From an uncultured Sphingomonadaceae bacterium (GTDB taxonomy: Bacteria; Pseudomonadota; Alphaproteobacteria; Sphingomonadales; Sphingomonadaceae): DNA of 64,000 nt. Below the pieces are notes generated by a model. It did not search any database and was not told the DNA's origin. It saw nothing but the letters and a program-made list of their open reading frames with translations. The number at the start of each line of letters is the position of its first letter. Position 1 is the stretch's first letter. The position numbers were made by a program, and so were the translations under genes. The stretch covers positions 561,501 to 625,500 of the forward strand of contig CANLCX010000001.1 of assembly GCA_947489315.1 (NCBI GenBank). The letters are read 5' to 3'. Below, piece after piece: positions 1 to 9,404 of the stretch.

Positions 1-481
1 GATCAAGCAACGGGCGCAGCAAGCGGTAATCAGGTCGGAAATCATGACCCCATTCGGAAACACAATGGGCTTCGTCAATCGCGAAGAGCGAGATCTTTGT
101 CTGTTCTAGCAGATTGCGAAAATGCTCACCCGAGGCCCGTTCCGGCGCGGCGTAGAGCAAATCCAATTCGCCCGCTTTCAATCGCGCGATGGTCTCTGCT
201 CTGTTATCATCGGCAGAGGTCAGGGTTGCCGCACGAATGCCGACGGCCTCTGCGCTGCGCAATTGGTCGTGCATCAAGGCGATTAGTGGAGAAATAACAA
301 CCACGGTACCTTCATTGGCGATGGCGGGCAGTTGATAGCATAAAGATTTACCCGCGCCGGTGGGCATCACCGCCAACGTGTTTTGCCGGTCCATGACCCG
401 TGCGAGAACCTGATCCTGCACGCCGCGAAGAGCATTAAACCCGAAGGTGGATTTGAGGAGCGGCAGGAGATTCTCGATCAT
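1..481 (-). CDS. recQ: RecQ-type ATP-dependent DNA helicase, N-terminal part (runs off the window start)
   Basis: The first 160 codons of a superfamily 2 helicase read leftward from ATG at 481 and leave the window at base 1. The translation starts MIENLLPLL and carries the Walker A motif TGAGKS (residues 41-46), the motif Ia region [10 protein letters not shown], and the Walker B/DEAH box [18 protein letters not shown] (about 135-152). The aromatic-rich tail after DEAH is typical of RecQ. RecQ unwinds DNA 3' to 5' in recombination and stalled-fork repair. The C-terminal half (second RecA-like lobe, zinc-binding and HRDC domains) lies outside, so intactness cannot be judged. Confidence 0.9.
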   Translation of the reverse strand, partial: MIENLLPLLKSTFGFNALRGVQDQVLARVMDRQNTLAVMPTGAGKSLCYQLPAIANEGTVVVISPLIALMHDQLRSAEAVGIRAATLTSADDNRAETIARLKAGELDLLYAAPERASGEHFRNLLEQTKISLFAIDEAHCVSEWGHDFRPDYRLLRPLLD

Positions 482-553
482 TGGACCGTCCTACTCAGCA
501 GATCGGATGAGCGAAACCGTTAAAGTGCAAATGACCGATTTTGTGTCACTATA

Positions 554-1855
554 TCAGTCGGCCATTGTCCGTGTTGCCCGCCAGAAATGAAAGCCAGCCC
601 AGATATTAAAGAGCGCCAGAAAGGCGAGGGCGCGTTGCAATGCGGCGGCTTCGCCCAGTTCACCAGCGAACATGTCGGACAAGATACCAACAAAAACCGG
701 GCCAATGCCCAGGCCGATGACACCCGCGATCAGCAAGTAGATCGCAACGGCCATGGCACGGGTCTCATCGCTGGCCAGTCTTTGTAAGGCTGCGAAATTG
801 GGGCCGTAGTAAAAGGTCGCTGCAAAGGTCGGGATAGCTAATAGGAGCAACGCGATATTGGCACTTGGCCCATATATGGCCCAGATCATGCCAGGAGTGG
901 AAATGACCATCACCAGAGCCGCGACCAAAAGAGGCAATGTGGGGCGCAGTTTTCCGAAATAATCGCCGGATTTTCCGCCTAGCCACGCGCCAAAACCGCC
1001 CGACAGGGCAACCATGACGCCTAGCTTCCATCCCAGTTCGCCATAGCCGATGCCGTGCACCCGAACGAACAAGCCGGAATAGAAACTGGCAAGCCCGTAA
1101 GAAACAAATTGTACGAGGGCGCCCGCAGCAACCAAGTGCCAATAGGCGCGTTTGGTTGACAATTGGATCAAGGCGTCTTTGAGGCTGGTCCTGCTGGGAT
1201 CGGGTTTGAAGGCTTCCGCTAACGGGACATTGCCACGTGGATCGGGAACCGTGAACCAGATGACGATCGCGATGATGATGCCAGGCAATCCAGCCATAAA
1301 GAAAGCGACGCGCCAGCCGAAATTTTCGGCAATCCAGCCGCCGCCGGCATAGGCAATGAAAGCACCAATGGGTACGGACATACCCAATATGCCCAGCGCG
1401 CCAGCGCGGCGATCGGGTGGAAACAGATCGGCGATGAGCGAATGGGACGCTGGCGAAGAGCCCGCTTCGCCGATACCCACACCGACACGTGCCAGGAAAA
1501 GCTGGATGAAATTGGCCGAGAGGCCGCAAGCTACTGTCATCGCCGACCATATCGCGATGGCTATGGCGATGATCCGGCTACGGTTCCATTTGTCGGCCAA
1601 TGCGGCGACGGGAATGGCAAGGGTCGTATAAAAAATCGCGAAAGAGAGCCCGGTCATATACCCAACTTCTGTATCCGTAAGGCCTAGGTCGCGCTTTATC
1701 GGCTCTGCCAAAATGGAAATGATCTGGCGATCGAGAAAGTTAAGCATGGTGACGATGAACAACACGCCGAGCACGTAGTTGGGATAGCGATCAGATATCG
1801 CTGTGCTGTTTCCCGAGGTCGTTTCAATGCTTGCCATCGCGTATCTGTTTGACAC
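554..1855 (-). CDS. MFS transporter, Spinster-like family
   Basis: A 433-residue protein with about 12 hydrophobic segments. After a polar N-terminus comes the first helix (YVLGVLFIVTMLNFLDRQI), then an MFS A-type loop with ALADKWNRSRII between helices 2 and 3 and the helix 4-5 motif LARVGVGIGEAGSSPASHSL, which is typical of spinster-type alphaproteobacterial MFS proteins. The family moves small organic solutes or lipids by proton coupling; the substrate cannot be read from sequence. The start is uncertain: GTG at 1855 or ATG at 1837. Both neighbours are on the same strand but the gaps (72 and 27 nt) do not prove an operon. It is probably housekeeping or accessory uptake/efflux. Confidence 0.85.
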   Translation of the reverse strand: MSNRYAMASIETTSGNSTAISDRYPNYVLGVLFIVTMLNFLDRQIISILAEPIKRDLGLTDTEVGYMTGLSFAIFYTTLAIPVAALADKWNRSRIIAIAIAIWSAMTVACGLSANFIQLFLARVGVGIGEAGSSPASHSLIADLFPPDRRAGALGILGMSVPIGAFIAYAGGGWIAENFGWRVAFFMAGLPGIIIAIVIWFTVPDPRGNVPLAEAFKPDPSRTSLKDALIQLSTKRAYWHLVAAGALVQFVSYGLASFYSGLFVRVHGIGYGELGWKLGVMVALSGGFGAWLGGKSGDYFGKLRPTLPLLVAALVMVISTPGMIWAIYGPSANIALLLLAIPTFAATFYYGPNFAALQRLASDETRAMAVAIYLLIAGVIGLGIGPVFVGILSDMFAGELGEAAALQRALAFLALFNIWAGFHFWRATRTMAD

Positions 1856-1882
1856 GCGTTTTCATCGCGATATACCCTTTGT

Positions 1883-3058
1883 TTAGTTAGGGCTTTGGTC
1901 GATGGGTTCCGTTATATTCTCGTCTATCGCCCGATCAGCATCATTGTTGATAGCATCGCTAAATTCGCTTCGAAACTCTTGTGCTGGACGATCGCGCGGC
2001 ACATCAAGATTGCCTGCTGCTATGGCCCGCAAAATCGCAAGCCGCTCTCGCACAATTGTCGCGACACAGGCCGTGTCTGGGCATGTGTCGCGAGTGCCCG
2101 TCCTCCAGGCGCGCTGTTGCCTTTGCAGTCTCTTGGCGTTCGGACCTGCGGCTGTCATTGCGCTTTTGTAGACCGTCGACAATGTGCGATCGAGCTTGGC
2201 CAGTTCCGGCGTGTCGCAGATTAGGAATTCGACTCTCTCCGAGGCTTTGGTGCAGTCAAAGCTGGGGCCGTCCGGTGGTAGTGGTTTCGCAACAACCGGT
2301 TTGGCCGCTGGTTCAGGATCCGGTTCATCGCTTTCACCACCGTCCGCCGGCTCGGCAGGAATTGCCGCAGGATCAATCGGTGGCGCGGGCGCGTCTGTAC
2401 CCATGGTACTCCAGATCAAAAAGCCCGCCACTGCTGCCACAAAAAGCGCGGCGAGGCCGACGATCAATGCCCAATTGGTTTTTGGCTTCTCCGGTTCCCA
2501 ATCATCATAATCTTCATAAACCGGTTCTGGTTCGGGCTCTTGGGCCTCTGGTTCATCGGGTTGCTCGGACACAGGAGGCGCTGGGGTTAGGTCCGTGTCA
2601 CCATTGCCGCTATGTTCAATCAGATCATCAACAGTCATAGTTTTCTGAACTGTGCCAGCCAGCTGATGCGCCTTGGCCGCAACCCGTTCGATCGTGCTCT
2701 CGCGCTGTTCCAGCCAGTCAATCCACTGCGAACTCGCAAGATGATAAGCGAGCTCATCCGGGGCCAGTTCTTCCAACCGCATGGGGATGATCGCTTTGCG
2801 CGATGAATCGGCAAGGATCAGCTCGCGCTTTACGTGTGGGCTTTTGTCAGACTTGCTGCAGAACAAAAGTAATGTGGCGCAGCTTTCATCAATGGCGCGC
2901 TTGATCGCCATGTCGAACGCTTCACTGGGTTCGACATCTCGCGGAGCCAGCCAACAAGTGACGCCATATTTGGCGAGCGATTTTTCAAGTTCCAGCGCGA
3001 TTGGCAGTTTGCTGGAATGATGACTGATAAACAGCTGTGTCGCTGATTCTTGCCCCAT
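1883..3058 (-). CDS. TIR domain - transmembrane - LprI-like (DUF1311) domain protein
   Basis: A 391-residue protein in three parts. Residues 1 to about 135 form a TIR fold: strand A (QLFISHHSS), BB-loop region (CWLAPRDVEPSEAF), and helix C with SPHVKRELILA, where Glu79 sits at the position of the catalytic glutamate of NAD-cleaving TIRs. A Pro/Glu-rich linker (about 155-193) leads to a single membrane helix (about 196-216). A second low-complexity linker leads to a C-terminal domain (about 268-345) with four cysteines (269, 281, 326, 331) and the pattern of LprI/DUF1311 lysozyme-inhibitor-like domains (LDRTLSTVYK, LQRQQRAWR). Predicted topology: TIR in the cytoplasm, LprI-like domain in the periplasm. 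Start ATG at 3058 follows a GGGG-rich ribosome-binding site. Function is inferred only: either an NADase effector triggered by an envelope signal, or a scaffold. Confidence 0.8.
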   Translation of the reverse strand: MGQESATQLFISHHSSKLPIALELEKSLAKYGVTCWLAPRDVEPSEAFDMAIKRAIDESCATLLLFCSKSDKSPHVKRELILADSSRKAIIPMRLEELAPDELAYHLASSQWIDWLEQRESTIERVAAKAHQLAGTVQKTMTVDDLIEHSGNGDTDLTPAPPVSEQPDEPEAQEPEPEPVYEDYDDWEPEKPKTNWALIVGLAALFVAAVAGFLIWSTMGTDAPAPPIDPAAIPAEPADGGESDEPDPEPAAKPVVAKPLPPDGPSFDCTKASERVEFLICDTPELAKLDRTLSTVYKSAMTAAGPNAKRLQRQQRAWRTGTRDTCPDTACVATIVRERLAILRAIAAGNLDVPRDRPAQEFRSEFSDAINNDADRAIDENITEPIDQSPN

Positions 3059-3287
3059 ATATGCCCCGTCCCCTGATGATGCGACCCTGATCGCAATAGG
3101 GACACTATAACCAAGATAATGACTAAAGCCATAATTTGCGGCAATTGTAAAATTTATCTAGCGGGTTGCCATTGAAGCAGGCGATCTATCGACTGGGCTG
3201 CGGCGTTGTTTCCGTCCATCAGCTAACAGGGTCGATACGGCGTTAGGAACAGTGTCTTTTTTACCCGCGCTGCTCTATCCCGTTGCG

Positions 3288-4190
3288 ATGCTGCATATTG
3301 TCCACCACAGCGACTATGTCGCCCCACCGCCCGCAAGAGGTGGCTTTGCCTTTGATAAATATCGGCTGGTGATGGACGCAGTGAAGGCCGTAGGTGACGA
3401 TCACACCATATACGCCCCGCACGCAATGGAGCGTATATGGCTAGAGGCGGTGCACGATCCGGACTATGTCAATCAGGTGCTCTCGTCATCCGTACCCGCC
3501 GAGAAAGAAAGGCGCATCGGTTTTCCGGTATCAGCAGACATTGCGCAGCGCGTGCGGTTTACATCTGGCGGAACATGGCTCGCGGCGAAACTGGCGCTTG
3601 AACATGGCTATGCCGCCAACAGCGCTGGTGGCAGCCATCATGCGTTGGCTGATACGGGGGCGGGCTATTGTGTGTTTAATGATCTGGCAGTGAGTGCTAA
3701 CCGCCTGATTGCGGAAGGGGATGTTGGACGCATATTGATTCTCGATCTCGACGTGCATCAGGGCGATGGCACGGCCTCGCTGTTGGCCGGGCGCAGCGAT
3801 ATTATGACGGTGTCCGTACACGCCGAAAAGAACTTCCCGGTGCGCAAGGCGCGATCAACCGTAGATATCGGTTTGGATGATGGCACGGATGATGCGCAAT
3901 ATCTGAAAATATTATCCGAGCACCTGCCATCGATACTGGATGATTTTGCGCCTGATCTGTTGCTCTATCAAGCCGGTGTCGATCCGCACGTCGATGATCG
4001 GCTCGGCCGACTGGCTCTGACGGATGAAGGGATAGACGCGCGCGAACGCTATGTCATTCGACAAGCACGGAATCAGAATATTCCGGTCGCCAGCGCATTG
4101 GGCGGCGGTTACGGGCACGATCATATGGCGGTGGCGAAGCGCCATGCTTTGTCGATGCTGGTCATGGCGGACGAAAATAGCCGCGGCTGA
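3288..4190 (+). CDS. Histone deacetylase-like (arginase/deacetylase fold) hydrolase
   Basis: A 300-residue zinc hydrolase of the bacterial HDAC family (acetylpolyamine amidohydrolase and HdaH relatives). Visible motifs, numbered from the ATG at 3288: paired histidines in GGSHHA (117-118), zinc ligands in [11 protein letters not shown] (Asp155, His157), and the third ligand in [14 protein letters not shown] (Asp232). A GTG at 3252 would add 12 residues, but [10 protein letters not shown] is a standard family start. Such enzymes remove acetyl groups from small amines or lysine side chains; the substrate here is unknown. The gene runs plus-strand between two minus-strand TIR genes and is convergent with the 4211-4915 gene (20 nt gap). 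Confidence 0.87.
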   Translation: MLHIVHHSDYVAPPPARGGFAFDKYRLVMDAVKAVGDDHTIYAPHAMERIWLEAVHDPDYVNQVLSSSVPAEKERRIGFPVSADIAQRVRFTSGGTWLAAKLALEHGYAANSAGGSHHALADTGAGYCVFNDLAVSANRLIAEGDVGRILILDLDVHQGDGTASLLAGRSDIMTVSVHAEKNFPVRKARSTVDIGLDDGTDDAQYLKILSEHLPSILDDFAPDLLLYQAGVDPHVDDRLGRLALTDEGIDARERYVIRQARNQNIPVASALGGGYGHDHMAVAKRHALSMLVMADENSRG

Positions 4191-4210
4191 TCAGCGGCGC
4201 GCGCGGCGGC

Positions 4211-4915
4211 TTAAGAGCGACGAAACGGGAAGCCTATCAAGCCAAATGACATCGCTTGGCATAGGCCTAAGGCCGCAACTACCAACAGCCCAAGCCCCGC
4301 TCGACCGCCGAGCAGTGTTTCCAGAGACTGGCCACCACTGACCCAAAAGCTGATCAGGCCGATGACCAGCAACATTATGATAGCCATAGCCAGTCCACCT
4401 GCGACCCGTGCCGCAACGCCTGCTGGCGTCAGTCGCCGCCTTTTCCCAAGCCGCCCGCCTGCTTCGTTATGCAATATGGCGTCACTTAGTATCTCAACAT
4501 CTTGATTGAAGGATATGTGCCTAAGAAACAGTGCGTTGCGCTCCAGCAATGGGTGTAAGTCATCTGGTAATTGACCTCTGTCTGGCATGGCTGCTTCATT
4601 TAGCAGGACTGGTATCACGCGCTTGCCAAGGCGCAAGGCTTCGGCAACCTCCATACGCACAAAATCGCCATCCGTTTTTATGCGCGTGATGTCACCGGTA
4701 TCAGATTGCCCGAGCCATCCGTTGCCGATGAGGACAAGGCAAATGTCTGCTTCGGTCAAGGCACTGCGCAGCCGGGTCGGAAAGGCTTCGCCCGCGGCTA
4801 TGGATTCCACATCCAGAAAGACTGATTTGATGCGGGGCAGAGCGGTCAATCGATCCGCGAGCCGTGCCGTGGCATCCTGGCTGTCGCTGCGCCGATAGCT
4901 TAGGAATATGCGCAT
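4211..4915 (-). CDS. TIR domain protein with two C-terminal membrane helices
   Basis: A 234-residue protein. Residues 1 to about 148 are a TIR domain: MRIFLSYRRSDSQ (strand A/box 1), SVFLDVESIAAGEAF (BB loop), ADICLVLIGNGWLG (strand C), and DFVRMEVAEALRLGKRVIPVLL, with Glu89 as candidate catalytic glutamate. A basic stretch (GKRRR) precedes two hydrophobic helices (about 172-192 and 205-228), so the TIR domain should face the cytoplasm. It starts 6 nt after the stop of the lipoprotein gene and is very probably co-transcribed with it. TIR proteins of this shape occur in bacterial signalling and in NAD-depleting phage defence; nothing here decides which. It differs in TIR subtype and topology from the 1883-3058 protein, so the two are not a simple duplication. 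Confidence 0.83.
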   Translation of the reverse strand: MRIFLSYRRSDSQDATARLADRLTALPRIKSVFLDVESIAAGEAFPTRLRSALTEADICLVLIGNGWLGQSDTGDITRIKTDGDFVRMEVAEALRLGKRVIPVLLNEAAMPDRGQLPDDLHPLLERNALFLRHISFNQDVEILSDAILHNEAGGRLGKRRRLTPAGVAARVAGGLAMAIIMLLVIGLISFWVSGGQSLETLLGGRAGLGLLVVAALGLCQAMSFGLIGFPFRRS

Positions 4916-4921
4916 ATCTGA

Positions 4922-5881
4922 TTAGCGCCTGAAATTTGAAGCGATAGTCTTGTTGAGCTTCGTTTTGGCCAGATGAATTTTGGGTGTCAGACGCCCCGGC
5001 GCAATCATTCGAACTTTGCCCGTGCGAGAATTTTTGGTGAATTCATAGATAAGCGCGTCGACATTATGATCACTGGTGAAAGCCACTTTCTTATAGGTGG
5101 CAGACAGGTTGTTGCTGCCGCTCGTTAGGCGTCTTCCTGCTTCAGCGCTGGTCAGTTTTCTACGACTTGTCTGATAGGGTTTGTCGCTGACCACTACCGC
5201 GATGTAGCGATAAAAACCGGGAGGGGCATCGAGGAAAAGGCCGCGAACAAAGCTGGTCAATGATCCGGAACTGCGTTGACTGGGCAATTTATAGCGTTCT
5301 GTGCCGGGCAGTGGATCACCTTTGGCGCTGATTTTCTCAATACGGGTGACGAGTACAAACCCGCCCGGTGCGGCATAATAGCTATATTCAAGATAGCCAG
5401 CATCCTCAAAAGACCGTTTCAGTTTTTGTCCGGCATCATAGAGGGACAGGTTTGTCCGCGACTTAATGAAACGATCAAGGCTGACGCGCGATGATGGCGC
5501 CTCTGGCGGCCAGACGGGATAGGACGGGATGCCGGTTCGTACAGGTAATGTGCCCTTGATGCCCAAGAGTGACCCCAATGCAGCATTGCTTTTCCTACGA
5601 TTGCTAGCCGATCCAGCTCCGCGAACGGCGCCGGTCCTGGCCCGACTGTAGTTTTTTGTGACTATTTTGTCTTTGACGGTTTTCTGCTGCGTTCTGGCCG
5701 CTACTGGTGGTGGAAGTGGCGGGAGAATCGCGGCTGATTCTGCCTCTGGCATTGGGGGCTCATATATTGATGGTTCTGATGCGACAGCCAATGGCCCTCG
5801 TTTCATGCAGCCGGATGTCAACAGCAAAGTTGCCGTCGCTAAAATGGCAATATATCGATAGTCTTTAATCACCCCCGCCAT
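4922..5881 (-). CDS. Predicted lipoprotein of unknown function, paired with the TIR gene
   Basis: A 319-residue protein when started at ATG 5881, which has a GGGGA Shine-Dalgarno 4-5 nt upstream; a TTG at 5896 would be five codons longer. The N-terminus is a lipoprotein signal (hydrophobic stretch ending LLLTSGC, lipidated Cys at 25). A Pro-rich and then basic, low-complexity region follows to about residue 120. The C-terminal part (about 130-300) looks folded, with YLEYSYYAAPGGFVLVTRIE and PPGFYRYIAVVVSD as its clearest strands; I recognise no family. It is first in a two-gene unit with the TIR protein, suggesting that an envelope-exposed component and a cytoplasmic effector are made together. 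No catalytic motif is visible. Confidence 0.7.
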   Translation of the reverse strand: MAGVIKDYRYIAILATATLLLTSGCMKRGPLAVASEPSIYEPPMPEAESAAILPPLPPPVAARTQQKTVKDKIVTKNYSRARTGAVRGAGSASNRRKSNAALGSLLGIKGTLPVRTGIPSYPVWPPEAPSSRVSLDRFIKSRTNLSLYDAGQKLKRSFEDAGYLEYSYYAAPGGFVLVTRIEKISAKGDPLPGTERYKLPSQRSSGSLTSFVRGLFLDAPPGFYRYIAVVVSDKPYQTSRRKLTSAEAGRRLTSGSNNLSATYKKVAFTSDHNVDALIYEFTKNSRTGKVRMIAPGRLTPKIHLAKTKLNKTIASNFRR

Positions 5882-6047
5882 GTTTCCCCACTTCAATATC
5901 CCGATGTAAATCCTTGTAATCTAATAAAGACCCGAGGTCCATCATCGAAAGTGACGTAGCACTGTCTGGCCTCAGCCAATATTTCCTGTTCATCACGCTT
6001 CATTTGTTGTTTAAGTTTGAAATAAAATAAAGCCACTGGGAGTCCTC

Positions 6048-9000
6048 ATGAAATATCGCCTGATCACCGCGCTCGCCGCCATTTCTTTTGCCGGGCAAGC
6101 GTATGCCCAACCCGCAGATGACAAAGCGAAAGAAGAAAAATGGGACGTCAACGCCCCTAAAGGCGCGACCATCAAACAGGTACCGATCAATACTGATGAG
6201 GGCAGCTGGATCGACGTTGATGTTAGTCCTGATGGCAATAGCATCACCTTCGCGTTGCTAGGTGATGTTTACACGATGCCGATGGCGGGCGGCACGCCGA
6301 CCCGCATTGCCGAAGGGCTTGCGTGGGAAGTGCAGCCGCGTTTCTCTCCTGATGGCAAACGGATCGCCTTTACCTCGGACCGGGGTGGCGGTGACAATAT
6401 CTGGATCATGAACCGTGATGGCAGCGATAAGCGGCAGGTGACCAAAGAAAAATTCCGCTTGCTCAACCAGCCAAGCTGGAGCCCGGATGGCCGTTATATC
6501 ATAGCCAAGAAACATTTTACCACCGGCCGTTCGCTCGGCACCGGCGAGGTTTGGGTCTATCATGTCTCTGGCGGGGCAGGGGTCGTGCTGGTCAAAAAGC
6601 CTAACGACAAACATCAAAAGGAATTGGGCGAACCGATTTACGCGCCCGACGGCAAGTCGCTCTATTATACGCGCAACATTACCCCCGGCGGTCAGTTTAT
6701 CTATGCGCAGGATTCGAACACCGACCTGTTTAATATAGAGGAATATGACCTGGAAAGCGGCGAGGTAACCACCGCTGTGTCTGGCCTCGGCGGTTCGGTG
6801 CGGCCAACGCCGTCTCCCGATGGCAAGAGCATCGCATTTGTCCGGCGCGAACGGGCTGAGTCCAAACTCTACGTCAAAGACCTTGCGACCGGCATCGAAC
6901 GCAAAGTCTATGATGATCTCGATCAGGATGTACAGGAAACCTGGGCCGTCACCGGCGTCTATCCCAATATGGACTGGACCCCCGACAGCCGCAGCATTGT
7001 TTTCTGGGCTGGCGGCAAGATCCGTAAGGTCTCGGCAAATGGTACTGGCGCCTTGGTGATCCCCTTTGCAATTAACGATACGCGCGGCGTTGCGGATGCC
7101 CCGCATCCCAAAATCCCGGTGGCACCGGATAGCTTCACCACCAAAATGCCGCGCTTTGCAGCGGTATCGCCCAATGGCCGCCAAGTCGTGTTTGAAAGTC
7201 TAGGACAGCTGTACATCAAATCCATGAGCGGCGGCGCTCCCAAACGGTTGACGCGCAGCAATGGCGAACGCGAGCTATTCCCGTCCTGGTCGCGCGACGG
7301 TCGCTCGATCGTCTTTGTCGGCTGGACTGACAGCAAGCTTGGCCGGATCAAGACGGTCAGCGCTTCGGGTGGATCAGCCCGTATGGTCACCAATCGGCCC
7401 GGACATTATGCCCGACCGCATTTCTCGCCCGATGGTCGGACGATTATCTTCGAAATGAAAGATGGCGGATATCTGACGTCACCAAATTATTCCGTCGATG
7501 ATGGCGTGTACCGTGTCGAAGCATCGGGCGGCGCGCCCGAGCGCATCGCTAAAGGCGCGGCTGGCCCTCAATTTGGTTCGACTAGCGACCGCCTGTTCAT
7601 GATGGCGCAGGAAGACGACAAACGGGTGCTGATGAGCAGCGACCTAAATGGTGAAGCAAAGCGCACTCACGCGACAGGCGAGCTGGCCAATGACTATATT
7701 GTCTCGCCAGACGGTCAATATGTCGCTTTCCGTCAGAATTACGAAGCCTTTGTCATGCCTCTGTTGCCGGGCACACAGGCCGTAGCCGTTGCGCCCGATA
7801 GCAAATCGCTGCCCGTGACGCGGGTGAGCAAAGGCGGCGCGGATTACATCCACTGGTCGCAAAATGGGCAGCAGTTGCATTGGAGCATTGGGCCACAGGT
7901 CTTTACGGCTCAGACTAGTGCGCTGTTTCCGACTGCACCAACTGACAAAGATACGGCGAAATTTGTACCGCCTACCAGCGGTGTCTCGCTGGAGCGTTCG
8001 ATCACAGCCGATAAACCCAACGGCATGGTCGCTTTGGTCGGCGCGCGGCTGATTACCATGGCGGATGAAAATGGCGGCATCGTCGCCGACGGCACGATTG
8101 TCGTGAAAGACAATAAGATCATATCGATCGGGCAGCGTGGCAATATTTCTGTGCCAGCGGGCGCGACGGTGGTCGATGTCACCGGAAAGACCATCGTCCC
8201 CGGCTATGTCGACGCCCATGCCCATGGCGCACAGGGGACGGATGAACTGGTACCGCAGCAAAACTGGTCGCTGATCCAGAATTTGGCCCTTGGCACCACG
8301 ACTATCCACGATCCATCAAGTCGCGCCAGCGAGATTTTTGTCGCAGCAGAAATGCAGCGGGCAGGACAATTGATCGGACCGCGCATCTTTTCCACCGGCG
8401 AAATTGTCTATGGCGCGAAAGCAGCCTCGGTCTACGCCGAGATCAACAGTCTCGACGACGCACTCGACCATGTTCGCCGGTTGAAGGCGCAGGGCGGCAG
8501 CAGCGTGAAAAATTATAACCAACCGCGCCGCGAACAACGCCAGCAAGTGGTCGAAGCCGCGCGTCAGGAAGATATGCTGGTCGTCGCCGAAGGTGGATCG
8601 CTCTATGGCATGGACATGGCGTTGATCGCCGATGGGAACAGCACGCTGGAGCATAATATCCCTCTCGATATTTTCTACGATGATGTTGTGCAGATGTTCT
8701 CGCAATCGCAGACCAATTACACACCAACTTTGGTGGTCAGCTATGGGGGCCTCGCCGGTGATCCCTATTGGCGTCAGGCGACCGATGTATTCAAACATCC
8801 GCTGCTGATCCACACGCCGCCCAAGCAACTGGCCGCCGCAACCGTGCGCCGGACCAAGGCACCGGAAGAAGATTTCGTCGATGATAACAATGCCCGCGAA
8901 GCAAAGAAACTTGCGGACAAGGGCGTATTGGTTTCGATCGGAGCCCATGGTCAGCAACCGGGTATCGCAACCCATTGGGAGCTCTGGTCCTTCGTTCGCG

Positions 9001-9257
9001 GCGGCATGTCACCGCTACAAGCGCTGCGATCCGGTACGATCGATTCCGCCAAGTCTTTGGGCATGGCGGACGAAATCGGATCGCTGGAGGCAGGCAAGCT
9101 TGCTGATCTGGTCATACTCGACGCTGACCCGACCGCCGATATCCGCAACAGCGACAAGATCCATCGCGTAATGGTCAACGGCCGGATGTACGATCCGGTG
9201 ACAATGAACGAAGTGGTCACAGGTGCCCGAAATCGTTCGGCTTATTGGTGGGAGTGA
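6048..9257 (+). CDS. Exported TolB-propeller / amidohydrolase fusion protein
   Basis: A 1,069-residue protein with a cleavable signal peptide (MKYRLITALAAISFAGQAYA) and a GGGAG ribosome-binding site just before the ATG. The first ~620 residues hold repeated WD40-like/TolB propeller blades (several FSPDGKRIAFTSDRGG-type strings). From about residue 650 comes an amidohydrolase superfamily barrel: the metal-binding strand YVDAHAHGAQG, a later conserved His/Asp region, and the C-terminal composite-domain motif GSLEAGKLADLVILDADP. The family is annotated as Xaa-Pro dipeptidase or imidazolonepropionase-like periplasmic hydrolases; many probably degrade peptides or cyclic amides. The exact substrate is unknown. 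It is a monocistronic plus-strand gene upstream of the isoaspartyl peptidase, 147 nt away. Confidence 0.88.
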   Translation: MKYRLITALAAISFAGQAYAQPADDKAKEEKWDVNAPKGATIKQVPINTDEGSWIDVDVSPDGNSITFALLGDVYTMPMAGGTPTRIAEGLAWEVQPRFSPDGKRIAFTSDRGGGDNIWIMNRDGSDKRQVTKEKFRLLNQPSWSPDGRYIIAKKHFTTGRSLGTGEVWVYHVSGGAGVVLVKKPNDKHQKELGEPIYAPDGKSLYYTRNITPGGQFIYAQDSNTDLFNIEEYDLESGEVTTAVSGLGGSVRPTPSPDGKSIAFVRRERAESKLYVKDLATGIERKVYDDLDQDVQETWAVTGVYPNMDWTPDSRSIVFWAGGKIRKVSANGTGALVIPFAINDTRGVADAPHPKIPVAPDSFTTKMPRFAAVSPNGRQVVFESLGQLYIKSMSGGAPKRLTRSNGERELFPSWSRDGRSIVFVGWTDSKLGRIKTVSASGGSARMVTNRPGHYARPHFSPDGRTIIFEMKDGGYLTSPNYSVDDGVYRVEASGGAPERIAKGAAGPQFGSTSDRLFMMAQEDDKRVLMSSDLNGEAKRTHATGELANDYIVSPDGQYVAFRQNYEAFVMPLLPGTQAVAVAPDSKSLPVTRVSKGGADYIHWSQNGQQLHWSIGPQVFTAQTSALFPTAPTDKDTAKFVPPTSGVSLERSITADKPNGMVALVGARLITMADENGGIVADGTIVVKDNKIISIGQRGNISVPAGATVVDVTGKTIVPGYVDAHAHGAQGTDELVPQQNWSLIQNLALGTTTIHDPSSRASEIFVAAEMQRAGQLIGPRIFSTGEIVYGAKAASVYAEINSLDDALDHVRRLKAQGGSSVKNYNQPRREQRQQVVEAARQEDMLVVAEGGSLYGMDMALIADGNSTLEHNIPLDIFYDDVVQMFSQSQTNYTPTLVVSYGGLAGDPYWRQATDVFKHPLLIHTPPKQLAAATVRRTKAPEEDFVDDNNAREAKKLADKGVLVSIGAHGQQPGIATHWELWSFVRGGMSPLQALRSGTIDSAKSLGMADEIGSLEAGKLADLVILDADPTADIRNSDKIHRVMVNGRMYDPVTMNEVVTGARNRSAYWWE

Positions 9258-9404
9258 ATATACGCCGATGCTGATTGTCTGATGTCAGTAGCGGTATATG
9301 TGCGCAACGGAGCCACTGGCGTCGAAACCGGGCGGGCTTTTGTTATCGAAAATAAACACCAACGGGATCATAGCGTCTCGGCACAATTTTAGGGTCACAG
9401 CAAA

